A stretch of 19,649 nt of DNA. Source: Bacteroidota bacterium. Its GTDB lineage: Bacteria > Bacteroidota > Rhodothermia > Rhodothermales > JAAAOL01. Positions 1 through 7,591 of the stretch are shown here, in pieces. The position numbers were made by a program, and so were the translations under genes. The stretch lies in contig JAAAOL010000513.1 in assembly GCA_009908885.1 (NCBI GenBank), forward strand, positions 1 to 19,649, written 5' to 3'. Every line of letters starts with the position of its first letter. Position 1 is the first letter of the stretch. The notes beneath the pieces were generated by a model. It was not told where the DNA came from and searched no databases. It saw only the letters and a list, made by a program, of their open reading frames with translations.

Positions 1-2
1 AC

Positions 3-74
3 ACCTCGATCCGCCTGCTGCTGGACCGCAACCAGCCCGCTACGCCGGACCTGCAGATGTATCTGGAGGAGTAA
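3..74 (+). CDS. 3' end of an unidentified gene (partial)
   Basis: An open frame runs in from the left edge and stops at TAA 72-74. The 23 visible residues include RLLLDRNQPATPDL and end in QMYLEE. The codons are GC-rich and look like real coding sequence. The gene is convergent with the minus-strand gene whose stop lies at 90-92, leaving only 15 bases between them. Those bases contain a 4-bp GCGC hairpin (78-88), too small to call a terminator. I do not recognise the family, and too little is visible to assign a function. Confidence 0.45.
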   Translation, partial: TSIRLLLDRNQPATPDLQMYLEE

Positions 75-89
75 GACGCGCGGTGCGCC

Positions 90-2012
90 TCAGCGGACGA
101 GCACCAGCGTGCCGGTGTCCCTGACCGGGCCGGCTTCGAGGCGAACGACGTAGACGCCACTGGAGAGGCCGTCGGCGTCCAGCGCGGCCCGGTGCAGACC
201 TGCCGACTGCCGCCGGTCGACGAGGCGGACGACAGTGCGGCCCTGCACGTCGTGCACGGTCAGGCGGACCGGCGACGGACGAATCAGGGCGTAGCGAATC
301 GTCGCCCGCACCGTGAACGGCGTGGGAAAGACGCCGAGGAGCTCCGTCGTCTCGGGAAGATCCATCGGCGTGCGGGACGTCTCGGTACCGGCCACCGTGA
401 AGCGCCGCACCGCGGACCAGGGTCCCGCGACGGGGTCTGCCTCGGACGTTTCATGCAGGGCCCGCACCCGCCATCGATACATGGTGCCTGCGGGCAGGTC
501 GGTCAGTTCCAGTTCTCGCGCGGGCTGCGTGACCGCCGCCACCACCTCCGCAAAGGCGGTCTCATCGGTCACCTCGACCCGGTAAGCCGTCGCGCCAGAG
601 ACCGCCTCCCACGTCAGCGCGACGGGGCGCTCCACCCCTTCGGCCTCATCGTCTGGCTGGAGGAGCACCGGCGCTGCCAGCGTGGCGGTCAGGGCCATCG
701 CATCAGCATCGTCTTCGTCGGCGGCGCCGTTGTCCGGCGTAGAATCCGGGTCCTCCGGCGTCTGCGCGATCACCTCGGCCCGGACGTGCAGCGTCCCGGG
801 GACCTCCGGGCGGACGACCAGCGACCGACCCGCTGTGCCGTCCTCACCGAGGCGGCCGACGCGCCAGGTGCGGCCGTCGATGAGCGTGCCGTCGCCGCTG
901 TGCGCATGCAGGTGCAGCGCGTCATCGACGGTGAGGCGTACCACCACGCTGTCCGCCGCGTCCGGCCCGGCATTGTCGAGCGTCAGGGTCACCTCGATCT
1001 CGTCGCCGACGGTCGCGCTCGATGCCCCGGCACGGAGTGCTAGCGACACGTCGGCCCGCCCGGGACGCACGACCGGCGTCGTCGCATCCGCCGTGTTGTT
1101 GGACGGCGTAAGGTCGGGGCCGGGCACCCCGTCCTCCTGATGCCAGACGATCGACGCCGTGTTGACGATCTCCGACGCCGCCTCCGGCAGCGGATCCGCG
1201 ACGGTCACCGCGAACGTCACCTGCCCCTGCACCTCCGACGGCACCGCGCCCAGCGCCAGCCCGTAGCGCCCATCCCCCTCCGCCTGCCAGCCGCCCGTGC
1301 TCGCGGCGGCCTCGAACCGGGTATGCTCCGGCACGGTCTCGGTGATGCGCACGTCCGGGGCGTCCGGTCCGGCGTTCGTGTACGTGAGTGTGTACGTCAG
1401 CAACGCCCCCGGACGCGCCTCACCCCCCGCACGCATCGACAGCGACAGGTCGCGGGGGGCCACTGCGCCGGAGGTCACCGTGAGCGGGACCGTCTGATAG
1501 TCGTCCTCCTGCGGGTCGCCGTTGCCCGGCGTCGAGTCGGGGTCGTCCTGTGCGGCGGCCAGCACCTCGGCGGTCAGCGCGTACGTCCCTTCCGCTGCGG
1601 CCCGGAGCGTGAGCGTCATCTCAGCGTGAGGCGTGGGCGTCAGCATATCCACGTCGATGGCGCCGACGTGCCAGTGTCCGGTCGCCGCGTCGAAGGTATC
1701 GGCCGGATCGCTGAAGGCGGGCGGCGTAGCGGGATCCACGACAAGTCCGTCCGGCAGCGGGAGAGCGACCACTACCTCCGTCGCCGTCTGCGGGCCGTCG
1801 TTGTACACGGCGAGGGTCACGGTGACGGCGTCGCCCACGGCCACCGTGTCGACGTCGGTGTCGAGCACGAGGTCCAGGTCGGCTTCCAGCCCAGGGGCGT
1901 GCGCGTCGTCCAGGGCAGCAGAGGACGGGAACGCGGTCGCATCTTCAGCGATGGCATTCTTCGGAACCAGCCCCGAGACGACGAGCAGGACCAGGAGCAC
2001 ACGTACGAGCAT
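90..2012 (-). CDS. Exported DUF11-repeat / fibronectin type III protein with T9SS C-terminal sorting domain
   Basis: 640 residues. Residues 1-22 are a Sec signal peptide (hydrophobic stretch, then NAIA before E). Three DUF11-type Ig-like beta-sandwich repeats follow (about 44-180, 188-313 and 319-443), each with the NDGP/NAGP turn. Two carry an acidic DPDSTPxNG loop that may bind calcium. A fibronectin type III-like domain lies at about 447-541 (LTWEAVSGATAYRVEV, then YRWRVRAL). The last 80 residues (about 560-640) resemble the T9SS type A sorting domain: FPTPF, VHDVQGR, GLSSGVYVVRL. By family, such proteins cross the outer membrane through T9SS and become anchored at the cell surface or released. 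No catalytic domain is visible, so a structural or adhesive role is an inference. The start is well supported by an AAGAAAGG ribosome site 5 bases upstream. It is the last gene of the minus-strand surface block. Confidence 0.85.
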   Translation of the reverse strand: MLVRVLLVLLVVSGLVPKNAIAEDATAFPSSAALDDAHAPGLEADLDLVLDTDVDTVAVGDAVTVTLAVYNDGPQTATEVVVALPLPDGLVVDPATPPAFSDPADTFDAATGHWHVGAIDVDMLTPTPHAEMTLTLRAAAEGTYALTAEVLAAAQDDPDSTPGNGDPQEDDYQTVPLTVTSGAVAPRDLSLSMRAGGEARPGALLTYTLTYTNAGPDAPDVRITETVPEHTRFEAAASTGGWQAEGDGRYGLALGAVPSEVQGQVTFAVTVADPLPEAASEIVNTASIVWHQEDGVPGPDLTPSNNTADATTPVVRPGRADVSLALRAGASSATVGDEIEVTLTLDNAGPDAADSVVVRLTVDDALHLHAHSGDGTLIDGRTWRVGRLGEDGTAGRSLVVRPEVPGTLHVRAEVIAQTPEDPDSTPDNGAADEDDADAMALTATLAAPVLLQPDDEAEGVERPVALTWEAVSGATAYRVEVTDETAFAEVVAAVTQPARELELTDLPAGTMYRWRVRALHETSEADPVAGPWSAVRRFTVAGTETSRTPMDLPETTELLGVFPTPFTVRATIRYALIRPSPVRLTVHDVQGRTVVRLVDRRQSAGLHRAALDADGLSSGVYVVRLEAGPVRDTGTLVLVR

Positions 2013-2017
2013 CGGCG

Positions 2018-2025
2018 CCTTTCTT
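2018..2025 (-). promoter_or_regulatory. Ribosome binding site of the DUF11 protein
   Basis: AAGAAAGG on the minus strand lies 5 bases before the ATG at 2012. It is one of only a few clear Shine-Dalgarno sites in the window and it fixes this start. Confidence 0.6.
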
Positions 2026-2060
2026 CAATCGGAACGGGAGAACAGGACAGCGCGCATGGC

Positions 2061-3191
2061 CTACTTCAGCAGCAGCATCCGACCGGTGCGCTCCTGCTCC
2101 CGGTGCCGCAGCACGTAGAGGTAGAGCCCGGAGGCCAGCCCGTCGGCCTCGAACGTCACCTGGTAGCGCCTCCCTGCCTGCGCGGGTCCCTGGAAGAGCG
2201 TGGCGACGTGTTGTCCGAGCACGTCGTAGACCATCACCTCGGCTCGGCCATCGGACGGCACGGTGAAGCGGATCTCGGTGGACGGGTTGAACGGATTGGG
2301 AAAGTTGGGCGCCAGCCGCAGCACGCGGGGCGCCTCTACGGTCGCCTCCACCTCCGGGCTGTACGTGAAGGCGCCGTCGAAGTCGACCTGCTTGAGCCGA
2401 AAGTGATGGGTGCCCGGATCGAGCGCATCGGCGTGGAACGTGTAGACGTGCGGCTCGGCCGTGGTGCCCTGCCCGTCGACGAAGTCGAGCACGCGCCAGG
2501 CGTCCGCGTTGGGCGGCCCCTCCGCCCGCCGCTGCTGCACCTCAAAGCCCGCGTTGTTCGTCTCCGAGGCCGTCTCCCACCGGAGCTGCACCCCCTCCCC
2601 GTCGACGACCGCCTCGAACGCCGTCAGCTCGACGGGCAGCAGCGTGTCATCGGTGTCGTTCGCCATCACCGGCTCATACGTCGTGTCCAGATCATCTTCG
2701 AACTGCTGCCCCTGCATGTTGACCGCGTCGAAGCCGATCCCGGCGGTAGCCGTCGGGTCGGTCACGTCCAGAGCGACCTGGAAGAGTTGCTGCGGTGTCG
2801 TCGGGAGCGGCTCTCCGTTGTTCGGATCGAGGAAATTATACGTACCTGTGATGGCTACCGTCGCGGGGCCATTGTCGTTGACGACGACTCCATAATTATT
2901 GTTGCCACTGGTAAACGCCCCCTCGGTGACGGTGATGGCGCCGTTGGTGGCTACGTTCTCGCCGAAGCCTGCGGTGTTGTAAGTGATGAGCGCGAGCGTC
3001 GGCCCCAGCTTCGTACCGGTAGCCGAGGCCGCCACCATGACGTCGAACTCGTACACGGTGCCATCGCCGGTCGTCGTCAGCTGGACGTTGTCGATGGTAA
3101 AGGTGATACCGGCCTGTGCGTGGCTACCCCTGGGAGCAGCCATCAGCAGTCCGGAGAGTGCGAGAAGGAAGAGCAGTGACGAGCGGGTCAT
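2061..3191 (-). CDS. Exported protein with LPVELT module and T9SS type A sorting domain
   Basis: 376 residues. Residues 1-26 are a signal peptide ending HAQ/A. Residues about 28-183 form a beta-rich domain (ITFTIDNVQL, VYEFDVMV, LITYNTAGFG, VVVNDNGPATVAITG) of a kind common ahead of T9SS tails; its outline loosely recalls cohesin or CBM-like sandwiches. Residues about 184-285 are the widespread FCB-group module that starts LLPVELTAFEA, followed by LRWETASETNNAGFEVQ and FRLKQVDFDG. Residues about 293-376 are a clear T9SS type A sorting domain: NFPNPFNPSTEIRF, VYDVLGQHVATL, GLASGLYLYVL, and a final RMLLLK. Export to the surface by T9SS follows from family knowledge. The ligand or function is unknown. 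The start has GAGG only 2 bases before ATG, so translation initiation may be weak. It lies 48 bases from the next gene and 54 from the previous one, in the same orientation. Confidence 0.85.
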   Translation of the reverse strand: MTRSSLLFLLALSGLLMAAPRGSHAQAGITFTIDNVQLTTTGDGTVYEFDVMVAASATGTKLGPTLALITYNTAGFGENVATNGAITVTEGAFTSGNNNYGVVVNDNGPATVAITGTYNFLDPNNGEPLPTTPQQLFQVALDVTDPTATAGIGFDAVNMQGQQFEDDLDTTYEPVMANDTDDTLLPVELTAFEAVVDGEGVQLRWETASETNNAGFEVQQRRAEGPPNADAWRVLDFVDGQGTTAEPHVYTFHADALDPGTHHFRLKQVDFDGAFTYSPEVEATVEAPRVLRLAPNFPNPFNPSTEIRFTVPSDGRAEVMVYDVLGQHVATLFQGPAQAGRRYQVTFEADGLASGLYLYVLRHREQERTGRMLLLK

Positions 3192-3245
3192 GGCCTCGAA
3201 AGATTGAAAGCAAGCGGTGTCGAGACGTGCGGCGCACCAGCGGGA

Positions 3246-4142
3246 TCAGGGCGGCGGCACGGTCGTGCTGCGTCCGGCATTGACGAGCCAGTAGTCGACC
3301 AGGTCGTTGTTGAAGACATCGCCGTCGAGGTCGAAGTCAGCCGATTGGTAGCCCGAGGACCCTGCCTGGACGAGCCAGTAGTCGATCAGATCGTTGTTGA
3401 AGACGTCGCCATCGCCGTCCGCATCGCCCGCGACGAGGCCGAAGGTGCTGCCGCCGAGGCTTTTCTGGGCGTTGGTGCCGTAGGCGTTGCCGCCGGTGAA
3501 GTCGTGGCTACCCGCCCCCGCCCCGAAGTTGATGGCGCTGGCCGACATGACCGCCAGGTGGTTGCGCTGCCGGACGACCACGTAGTAGCTGCCGCTGGCA
3601 AGATTGGGAAAGAGCACATCGCCCGAGCCGTCGGCCTCGACGACGGCGCCGTCGTCGAGCAGGAGCGCCGCCCGCTCGGCCTCGACGGTCATGGGCGGAT
3701 TCTGCGGGTCGCCGCTGCGTAGCTGGAGGAGCACCCAGTCGACGACGCGCTGACCCGTGTCGTTGTCGGTAAAGAAGCCGGAGGGCACCGTCTCGGTCGC
3801 CAGGTACGGGTCCGTCTCGGGCAAGACGCCGGACAGGTTGACGGCCATGGCAGCGGCGGATCCGTCGTACGGCCCTTCGAGCCACAGCCGCAGGTTGAGC
3901 GCGAGGGCCGCCCCGCCGGTGCTGCTGCCGACGACGTACCAGAAGCCCTGGCCGTTGGTCAGGCTGCCACCGGTCACGGGCCCCGTCACGCCCTGCCCGA
4001 CGGTGCCGCGTAGCGCGAGGGTGCCGCCCGTGGCGTTCGTCGCGCCGCTGCCGACGGTAGCACGCACGAGGGTAAGCTGCGCCTGAGCGCCCGCCGCAGG
4101 AAGCAGCAGCAGGCTCACCAGGCAGAGGCATCGGTAGAGCAT
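3246..4142 (-). CDS. Exported protein with C-terminal dockerin-like repeat pair
   Basis: 298 residues. Residues 1-21 are a signal peptide (ends GAQA/Q). Residues about 84-230 match a domain often seen in FCB-group surface proteins, with LRLWLEGPYDG, LPETDPY, VVDWVLLQLR and SYYVVVRQRNHLAVMS. Residues 238-290 carry two dockerin type I-like repeats 29 residues apart: DADGDGDVFNNDLIDYWL and DLDGDVFNNDLVDYWL. In known dockerins the Asp-rich loops bind calcium and the pair docks onto a cohesin. Unlike its two downstream neighbours this protein has no T9SS sorting tail; it ends GRSTTVPPP. The dockerin pair may therefore serve as its attachment device, which is an inference. No strong Shine-Dalgarno precedes the ATG at 4142; the start rests on the signal peptide. 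It sits 41 bases from the fibre gene upstream, in a likely operon. Confidence 0.8.
   Translation of the reverse strand: MLYRCLCLVSLLLLPAAGAQAQLTLVRATVGSGATNATGGTLALRGTVGQGVTGPVTGGSLTNGQGFWYVVGSSTGGAALALNLRLWLEGPYDGSAAAMAVNLSGVLPETDPYLATETVPSGFFTDNDTGQRVVDWVLLQLRSGDPQNPPMTVEAERAALLLDDGAVVEADGSGDVLFPNLASGSYYVVVRQRNHLAVMSASAINFGAGAGSHDFTGGNAYGTNAQKSLGGSTFGLVAGDADGDGDVFNNDLIDYWLVQAGSSGYQSADFDLDGDVFNNDLVDYWLVNAGRSTTVPPP
3279..3428 (-). repeat. Tandem DNA duplication encoding the two dockerin-like repeats
   Basis: Two near-identical stretches begin at about 3282 and 3369 (period 87 bases, 29 codons). Both read GACGAGCCAGTAGTCGA on the plus strand and differ at only a few bases over about 50. The close DNA identity suggests recent duplication or gene conversion of one calcium-binding repeat. 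Confidence 0.7.
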
Positions 4143-4183
4143 GGGAGATCGGAGGCTCGATGTGCAGAAGAACGTCGCCCGGG

Positions 4184-6070
4184 TCAGCGTTCGGCCCGGA
4201 GCGTGTCGATTTCGGCGCGCAGGCGTTCGATCTCGGCCTGCTGCTGCCGGAGTTGCTCGTGGAGCGCCTGGATGGCGGCCAGCGCCACCCCGTCGGCGTC
4301 GACCGTCGCGATGGTCTCGGCGCTGCGGCCCAGGCCGAAGAGGGCGTAGAACTCCTCGGCCACCGGCCCGAGGTGCCGCACGTCCACAGGCTCAGTGCGG
4401 TAACGCCACGACTGGAGGTCGAGGCGCGCGACGCTGCGCAGGACTGCATGCACGTCGAGCGGGGCGAAGTCCGTCTTGAGCGCACGGCTGGAGGCGCTCG
4501 TCCAGCTTCCGCTGCCGGGGTTCAGGCGCACGCCCGTGGAGGCTTGCGTATCGGAGTAGAAGGTGGTGCCGCCGGAGGCGCGGACGAGAAACTGGTCCGG
4601 CCCGTCCGAGATGAACTGCGAGAAGCTGCTGTTGTCGGCCCAGAGGAAGGTGCCCTCGTCGCCGTCGGTGTCGCCGCCGCCCACCTCGCTGGCCGAGCGC
4701 ACCTTTCCGAACGTCCCTCCGGCGAAGCTGGCGTAGCCCCCGGCCTGGTTCTCGCGCCCGCCGGGCACCGTGGCATATTGACCACTGGCCACGTTGGTGT
4801 GCCCGCCGCCCACCGTCGCAGTGAAGTTGCTGGCAGTGTGGCCATACCCACCGCTGATGGTGGAGTAGCGCCCGCTGGCCGTACTGTTGAACCCACCGCC
4901 GATGGTGGCATTCTCCGCATTCGCGGTGTGGTCCTCTCCACCGCTGACGGTCGTAAAGTCGCCGCTGGCGGTATTGCCATTGCCGCCGCCCACGGTGGCC
5001 GTCTCGCCGCTGGCCTCATTGCTGGATCCGCCTCCGACGTGGGCAAGGAGCCCGCTGGCGGTATTCGCCTCGCCCCCGCCCACCGTGGCGCCCGATCCGC
5101 TGGCAGCGTTGCCGTTGCCACCGCCGATGCGGGCTTGCAGTCCGCTGGCGACGTTGCCCACCCCACTGCCGACGCCAGCGAGTTGGCTGCTGGCTTCGTT
5201 GCCACTGCCGCCGCCGACGGTCGCGTAGTCCGCCTTGGCCATGTTGCCGCTGCCGCCGCCCACGGTCGCGTAGTCGACGCTGGCCGCGTTGCCATCGCCG
5301 CCGCCCACGGTGGCATAGTCCGCGCTGGCGGCGTTCGCGGTGCCCCCGCCCACGGTGGCCCACTGCCCACTCGCCGTACTTCCGACGCCGCCGCTGATCG
5401 TCGCGCCGAAGCCGCTGGCCGTGTTGTTCGCGCCGCCGCTGACGGTGCCGTACCGGGCATCGTGCAGGATGCCGTCGTCATCGCCGGCCCGGTTGGCCTG
5501 CCCGCCGCCCACGGTGCCGTAGTGGTCCGTCACCCGATTCGGGTAGAGGGTGCCGCTGTCCTCCGAGCCGCCGCCGCTGACGGTCGCGGCCACCACGCCC
5601 GCCGTGATGGTGTTGCCCGCCCAGCCGCCTTCGACGTTGGTGCTCGCGCCCCACGTGGCATCGGCAGCCGGCGACGTGCGCAGCCCCGGTAGCGCCTGAG
5701 CGCGGGGCACCGCCAGCAGCTCCGTCCGCGGCCCCAGCGTCGTGAAGCTGCCGCCGGACGGCCGCGCCTCCACTTCGAGCCAGCGCGCGCCTTCCCAGAG
5801 GCCGGGCGCCCCGCCGAAGTCGACCTGCACGTCGTAGAGCCCCTCGGCGACGGAGACGCTGCTGGACGTGACCGGCCCCGCGATGAGCGTCCCGGTGTCG
5901 CGGTCGTCGTAGAGCGTGAAGCGGAAGTCGTACGCGCCGTCGGCGGGCGCGCCGCCGTCTTCGAGGTAGCCCTGATAGGTGAAGGCCGTCGACGGCTGCG
6001 CCGCTGCGAGCGGCGGCCACGACAGGACCGAAACCAGAAGGAGAGCGAGGATGACGGGCGCCGTGCGCAT
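4184..6070 (-). CDS. Surface fibre-like protein: YadA-type head repeats with S74 self-cleaving chaperone domain
   Basis: 628 residues from the ATG at 6070, chosen because it opens a good signal peptide (residues 1-24, ending LAAA/Q). The frame stays open to an upstream ATG at 6217, but that would add a charged, non-hydrophobic leader and overlap the upstream gene. Residues about 28-130 are a leader domain (FTYQGYLEDGGAPADG, then GPRTELLA) shared with the gene at 8816-10522. Residues about 185-452 are YadA/Hia-like head repeats of 15 residues, consensus ATVGGGxxNxASGxY, expected to form a trimeric left-handed beta-roll. Residues about 527-628 match the peptidase S74 / intramolecular chaperone domain, with SSRALKTDF, YRTEP, HLGPVAEEF and DADGVALAAIQAL. 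S527 and K532 have the five-residue spacing of the known Ser-Lys dyad. A coiled coil (599-628) closes the chain. By family, S74 domains trimerise the fibre and then cut themselves off. Confidence 0.85.
   Translation of the reverse strand: MRTAPVILALLLVSVLSWPPLAAAQPSTAFTYQGYLEDGGAPADGAYDFRFTLYDDRDTGTLIAGPVTSSSVSVAEGLYDVQVDFGGAPGLWEGARWLEVEARPSGGSFTTLGPRTELLAVPRAQALPGLRTSPAADATWGASTNVEGGWAGNTITAGVVAATVSGGGSEDSGTLYPNRVTDHYGTVGGGQANRAGDDDGILHDARYGTVSGGANNTASGFGATISGGVGSTASGQWATVGGGTANAASADYATVGGGDGNAASVDYATVGGGSGNMAKADYATVGGGSGNEASSQLAGVGSGVGNVASGLQARIGGGNGNAASGSGATVGGGEANTASGLLAHVGGGSSNEASGETATVGGGNGNTASGDFTTVSGGEDHTANAENATIGGGFNSTASGRYSTISGGYGHTASNFTATVGGGHTNVASGQYATVPGGRENQAGGYASFAGGTFGKVRSASEVGGGDTDGDEGTFLWADNSSFSQFISDGPDQFLVRASGGTTFYSDTQASTGVRLNPGSGSWTSASSRALKTDFAPLDVHAVLRSVARLDLQSWRYRTEPVDVRHLGPVAEEFYALFGLGRSAETIATVDADGVALAAIQALHEQLRQQQAEIERLRAEIDTLRAER
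4715..5518 (-). repeat. Array of 45-base coding repeats (15-residue head repeats)
   Basis: About 17 in-frame units of 45 bases encode ATVGGG-type repeats. On the plus strand they show as recurring GCCGCCGCCCACGGTGGC and GCTGGCGGCGTT blocks. The units have diverged from one another. A longer insertion (GDDDGILHDARY) separates the first unit from the rest. The array is wholly inside the fibre gene. Confidence 0.85.
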
Positions 6071-6182
6071 GGGACGAAATCGCGGCAATGGTCGCAATGG
6101 GGTGCATGAATACCTGCGGCAAACGACGGCGGACGGGGCCATGCGGCGTGCTCTTGTCCTCACCACCGTTGCACGCACAGCT

Positions 6183-7589
6183 TCATTCGCCGAGCACGGC
6201 AGAGCCCAAGGGCGCATCTAGCAGCAGCCTTTTCGAGAGCGTCCCCGTCCATCCCGTGGTGCCGCCGAACAGGCGCAGCTTGCTGCCATCCTGCACGTAG
6301 GCCAGCGCTGCAGCGAAGCTGCCGAACGCCGCATGGTACCCCCCGACGCCGCCGCTCCCCGTGCCTCCGGTATCGATCCAGAAGCCGTCCGACGTCGTTT
6401 CCGGCCACGTGATATTTCCCCCGTCGAGGAGGGGCTGAAGCCGGTTAGAGTAGAAGGTATTCGCGAATTGCGGATCGCCCCGTTGATTGAACGCGATAAA
6501 CACATTCACGCCGTCGGGGCGCTGCACCATAAGGGTATTGAGCCCGTCGAGGATGCCGTTGTGATTGCGCTCGCTGTTGACCGGCAGGCCGCTCGTAATG
6601 GGCTGCCCGATACGATTGTCCCAGACGCCCGTGTGATAGCGTTGCAGGAATGCGAGCATGGTCGGCGCGCTGGCGATGAATCCGCCGAAGCTCTGCAATC
6701 CTGCCTGATGCCACCAGCCGTACGGGGTCGGCACCTCCTCAGGCTCCATGCCCTCAAATACATTCGGCCCGGTATTCGGACTGTCGTAAAGCGGTTCGCG
6801 CGGGTCCTGATCGACACGAAACGTCCGCCCCAGCTGGAGCTCGGTGGCGGGCACCCACATATTCGGTGTCAGAATATTCTGCCGGAGGTACGTGCCCAGG
6901 CTCTGCCCCGCTTCCTGCTCCACGATCCGGCCCAGGGCGTGGTAGCCAATGTTGGCATAGTCGGTAATCGTGCCGGGAGTGAATTGGAGCGGCTGCCCCA
7001 AACTCCAGCGCATCATGTCCTCGCGGCTGGGCGGACGCGTGACGTTCATGTCCTCCGCCGCCGTCCAGTATTGGAACGCCAGATCGGTGACGTCGTCGTC
7101 CCATCCGCCCTGGTGCACCAGCAGGTGTTGAATCGTGATGTCTTCCAGCCGGGAATCGCCAGGCGATGGGAAGGGTACGAGGTTGAGCACGCCGCCGCCC
7201 GTCTGGCCCAGTTCGAAGGCGTTGTCCATCAGGTTGAACGCACCGTCGTTAATGAGCGACCGGATGGCGGCAGCCGTGAGCGGCTTGGTGCACGAGGCCA
7301 GCCGAAAGAGCGCATTTTCGGGGAGGTCGTTTCCGTTGTAGTCATGTCCGAAGCCGCGGAGGTAAACGACTCTTCCCTCGTACATGACACCGAGGATGCC
7401 GGCCCCGATGGCATTATCATCCATAAAATTCTGCATCTCCGTATCGAAGTCCGCCAGCGCCGGGACAGGGCGGCCGCTTTCGGGCAGCTGCCCCCATCCA
7501 AGATGAACACCGACGACCGGGAGTATCAGAAGAAGTGCGAACAGGCGTCGCATGGTACAATGGACGAATCGAGAACATGCGCGCGTCAT
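6183..7589 (-). CDS. Exported serine hydrolase of the beta-lactamase / penicillin-binding protein (class C) family
   Basis: 468 residues. The fold is that of class C beta-lactamases, esterases and DD-peptidases. The catalytic SxxK is S99-C-T-K102, the YxN is Y211-A-N213, and H343-N-G345 sits in the place of the third (KTG/HxG) motif, so all active-site elements are present. The substrate cannot be told. A hydrophobic signal segment lies at about 14-33 (LFALLLILPVVGVHLGWGQ). The start at 7589 is preferred because GGAGAG stands 5 bases upstream, inside the end of the previous gene; an inner ATG at 7553 would give a shorter signal peptide but has no such site. The last 65 residues (404-468, WIDTGG... 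to APLGSAVLGE) lie outside the hydrolase fold and resemble the end of the upstream neighbour. The stop lies 112 bases before the chosen fibre start. Confidence 0.85.
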   Translation of the reverse strand: MTRACSRFVHCTMRRLFALLLILPVVGVHLGWGQLPESGRPVPALADFDTEMQNFMDDNAIGAGILGVMYEGRVVYLRGFGHDYNGNDLPENALFRLASCTKPLTAAAIRSLINDGAFNLMDNAFELGQTGGGVLNLVPFPSPGDSRLEDITIQHLLVHQGGWDDDVTDLAFQYWTAAEDMNVTRPPSREDMMRWSLGQPLQFTPGTITDYANIGYHALGRIVEQEAGQSLGTYLRQNILTPNMWVPATELQLGRTFRVDQDPREPLYDSPNTGPNVFEGMEPEEVPTPYGWWHQAGLQSFGGFIASAPTMLAFLQRYHTGVWDNRIGQPITSGLPVNSERNHNGILDGLNTLMVQRPDGVNVFIAFNQRGDPQFANTFYSNRLQPLLDGGNITWPETTSDGFWIDTGGTGSGGVGGYHAAFGSFAAALAYVQDGSKLRLFGGTTGWTGTLSKRLLLDAPLGSAVLGE

Positions 7590-7591
7590 GG

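Noticed and set aside
1140..3179. A 679-codon plus-strand frame across two minus-strand genes
   Set aside because: Arg/His-rich product without domains, spanning the gap between two well-supported exported-protein genes.
4715..5518. CRISPR array
   Set aside because: The units are contiguous, diverged, 45 bases long and in frame with a fibre protein; there are no unique spacers and no cas genes.
4160..5692. A 510-codon plus-strand frame with regular AAHGG/ATADG repeats
   Set aside because: The regularity is the reverse reading of the 45-base head repeats of the fibre gene.
6084..6100. Short direct repeat GCAATGG-TC-GCAATGG upstream of the S74 fibre gene
   Set aside because: A 7-base repeat in a 112-base gap is easily chance, and it is not found upstream of the other fibre gene.
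6071..6217. Upstream start (6217) for the S74 fibre gene
   Set aside because: It would put 49 Arg-rich residues before the signal peptide and overlap the hydrolase gene by 35 bases.
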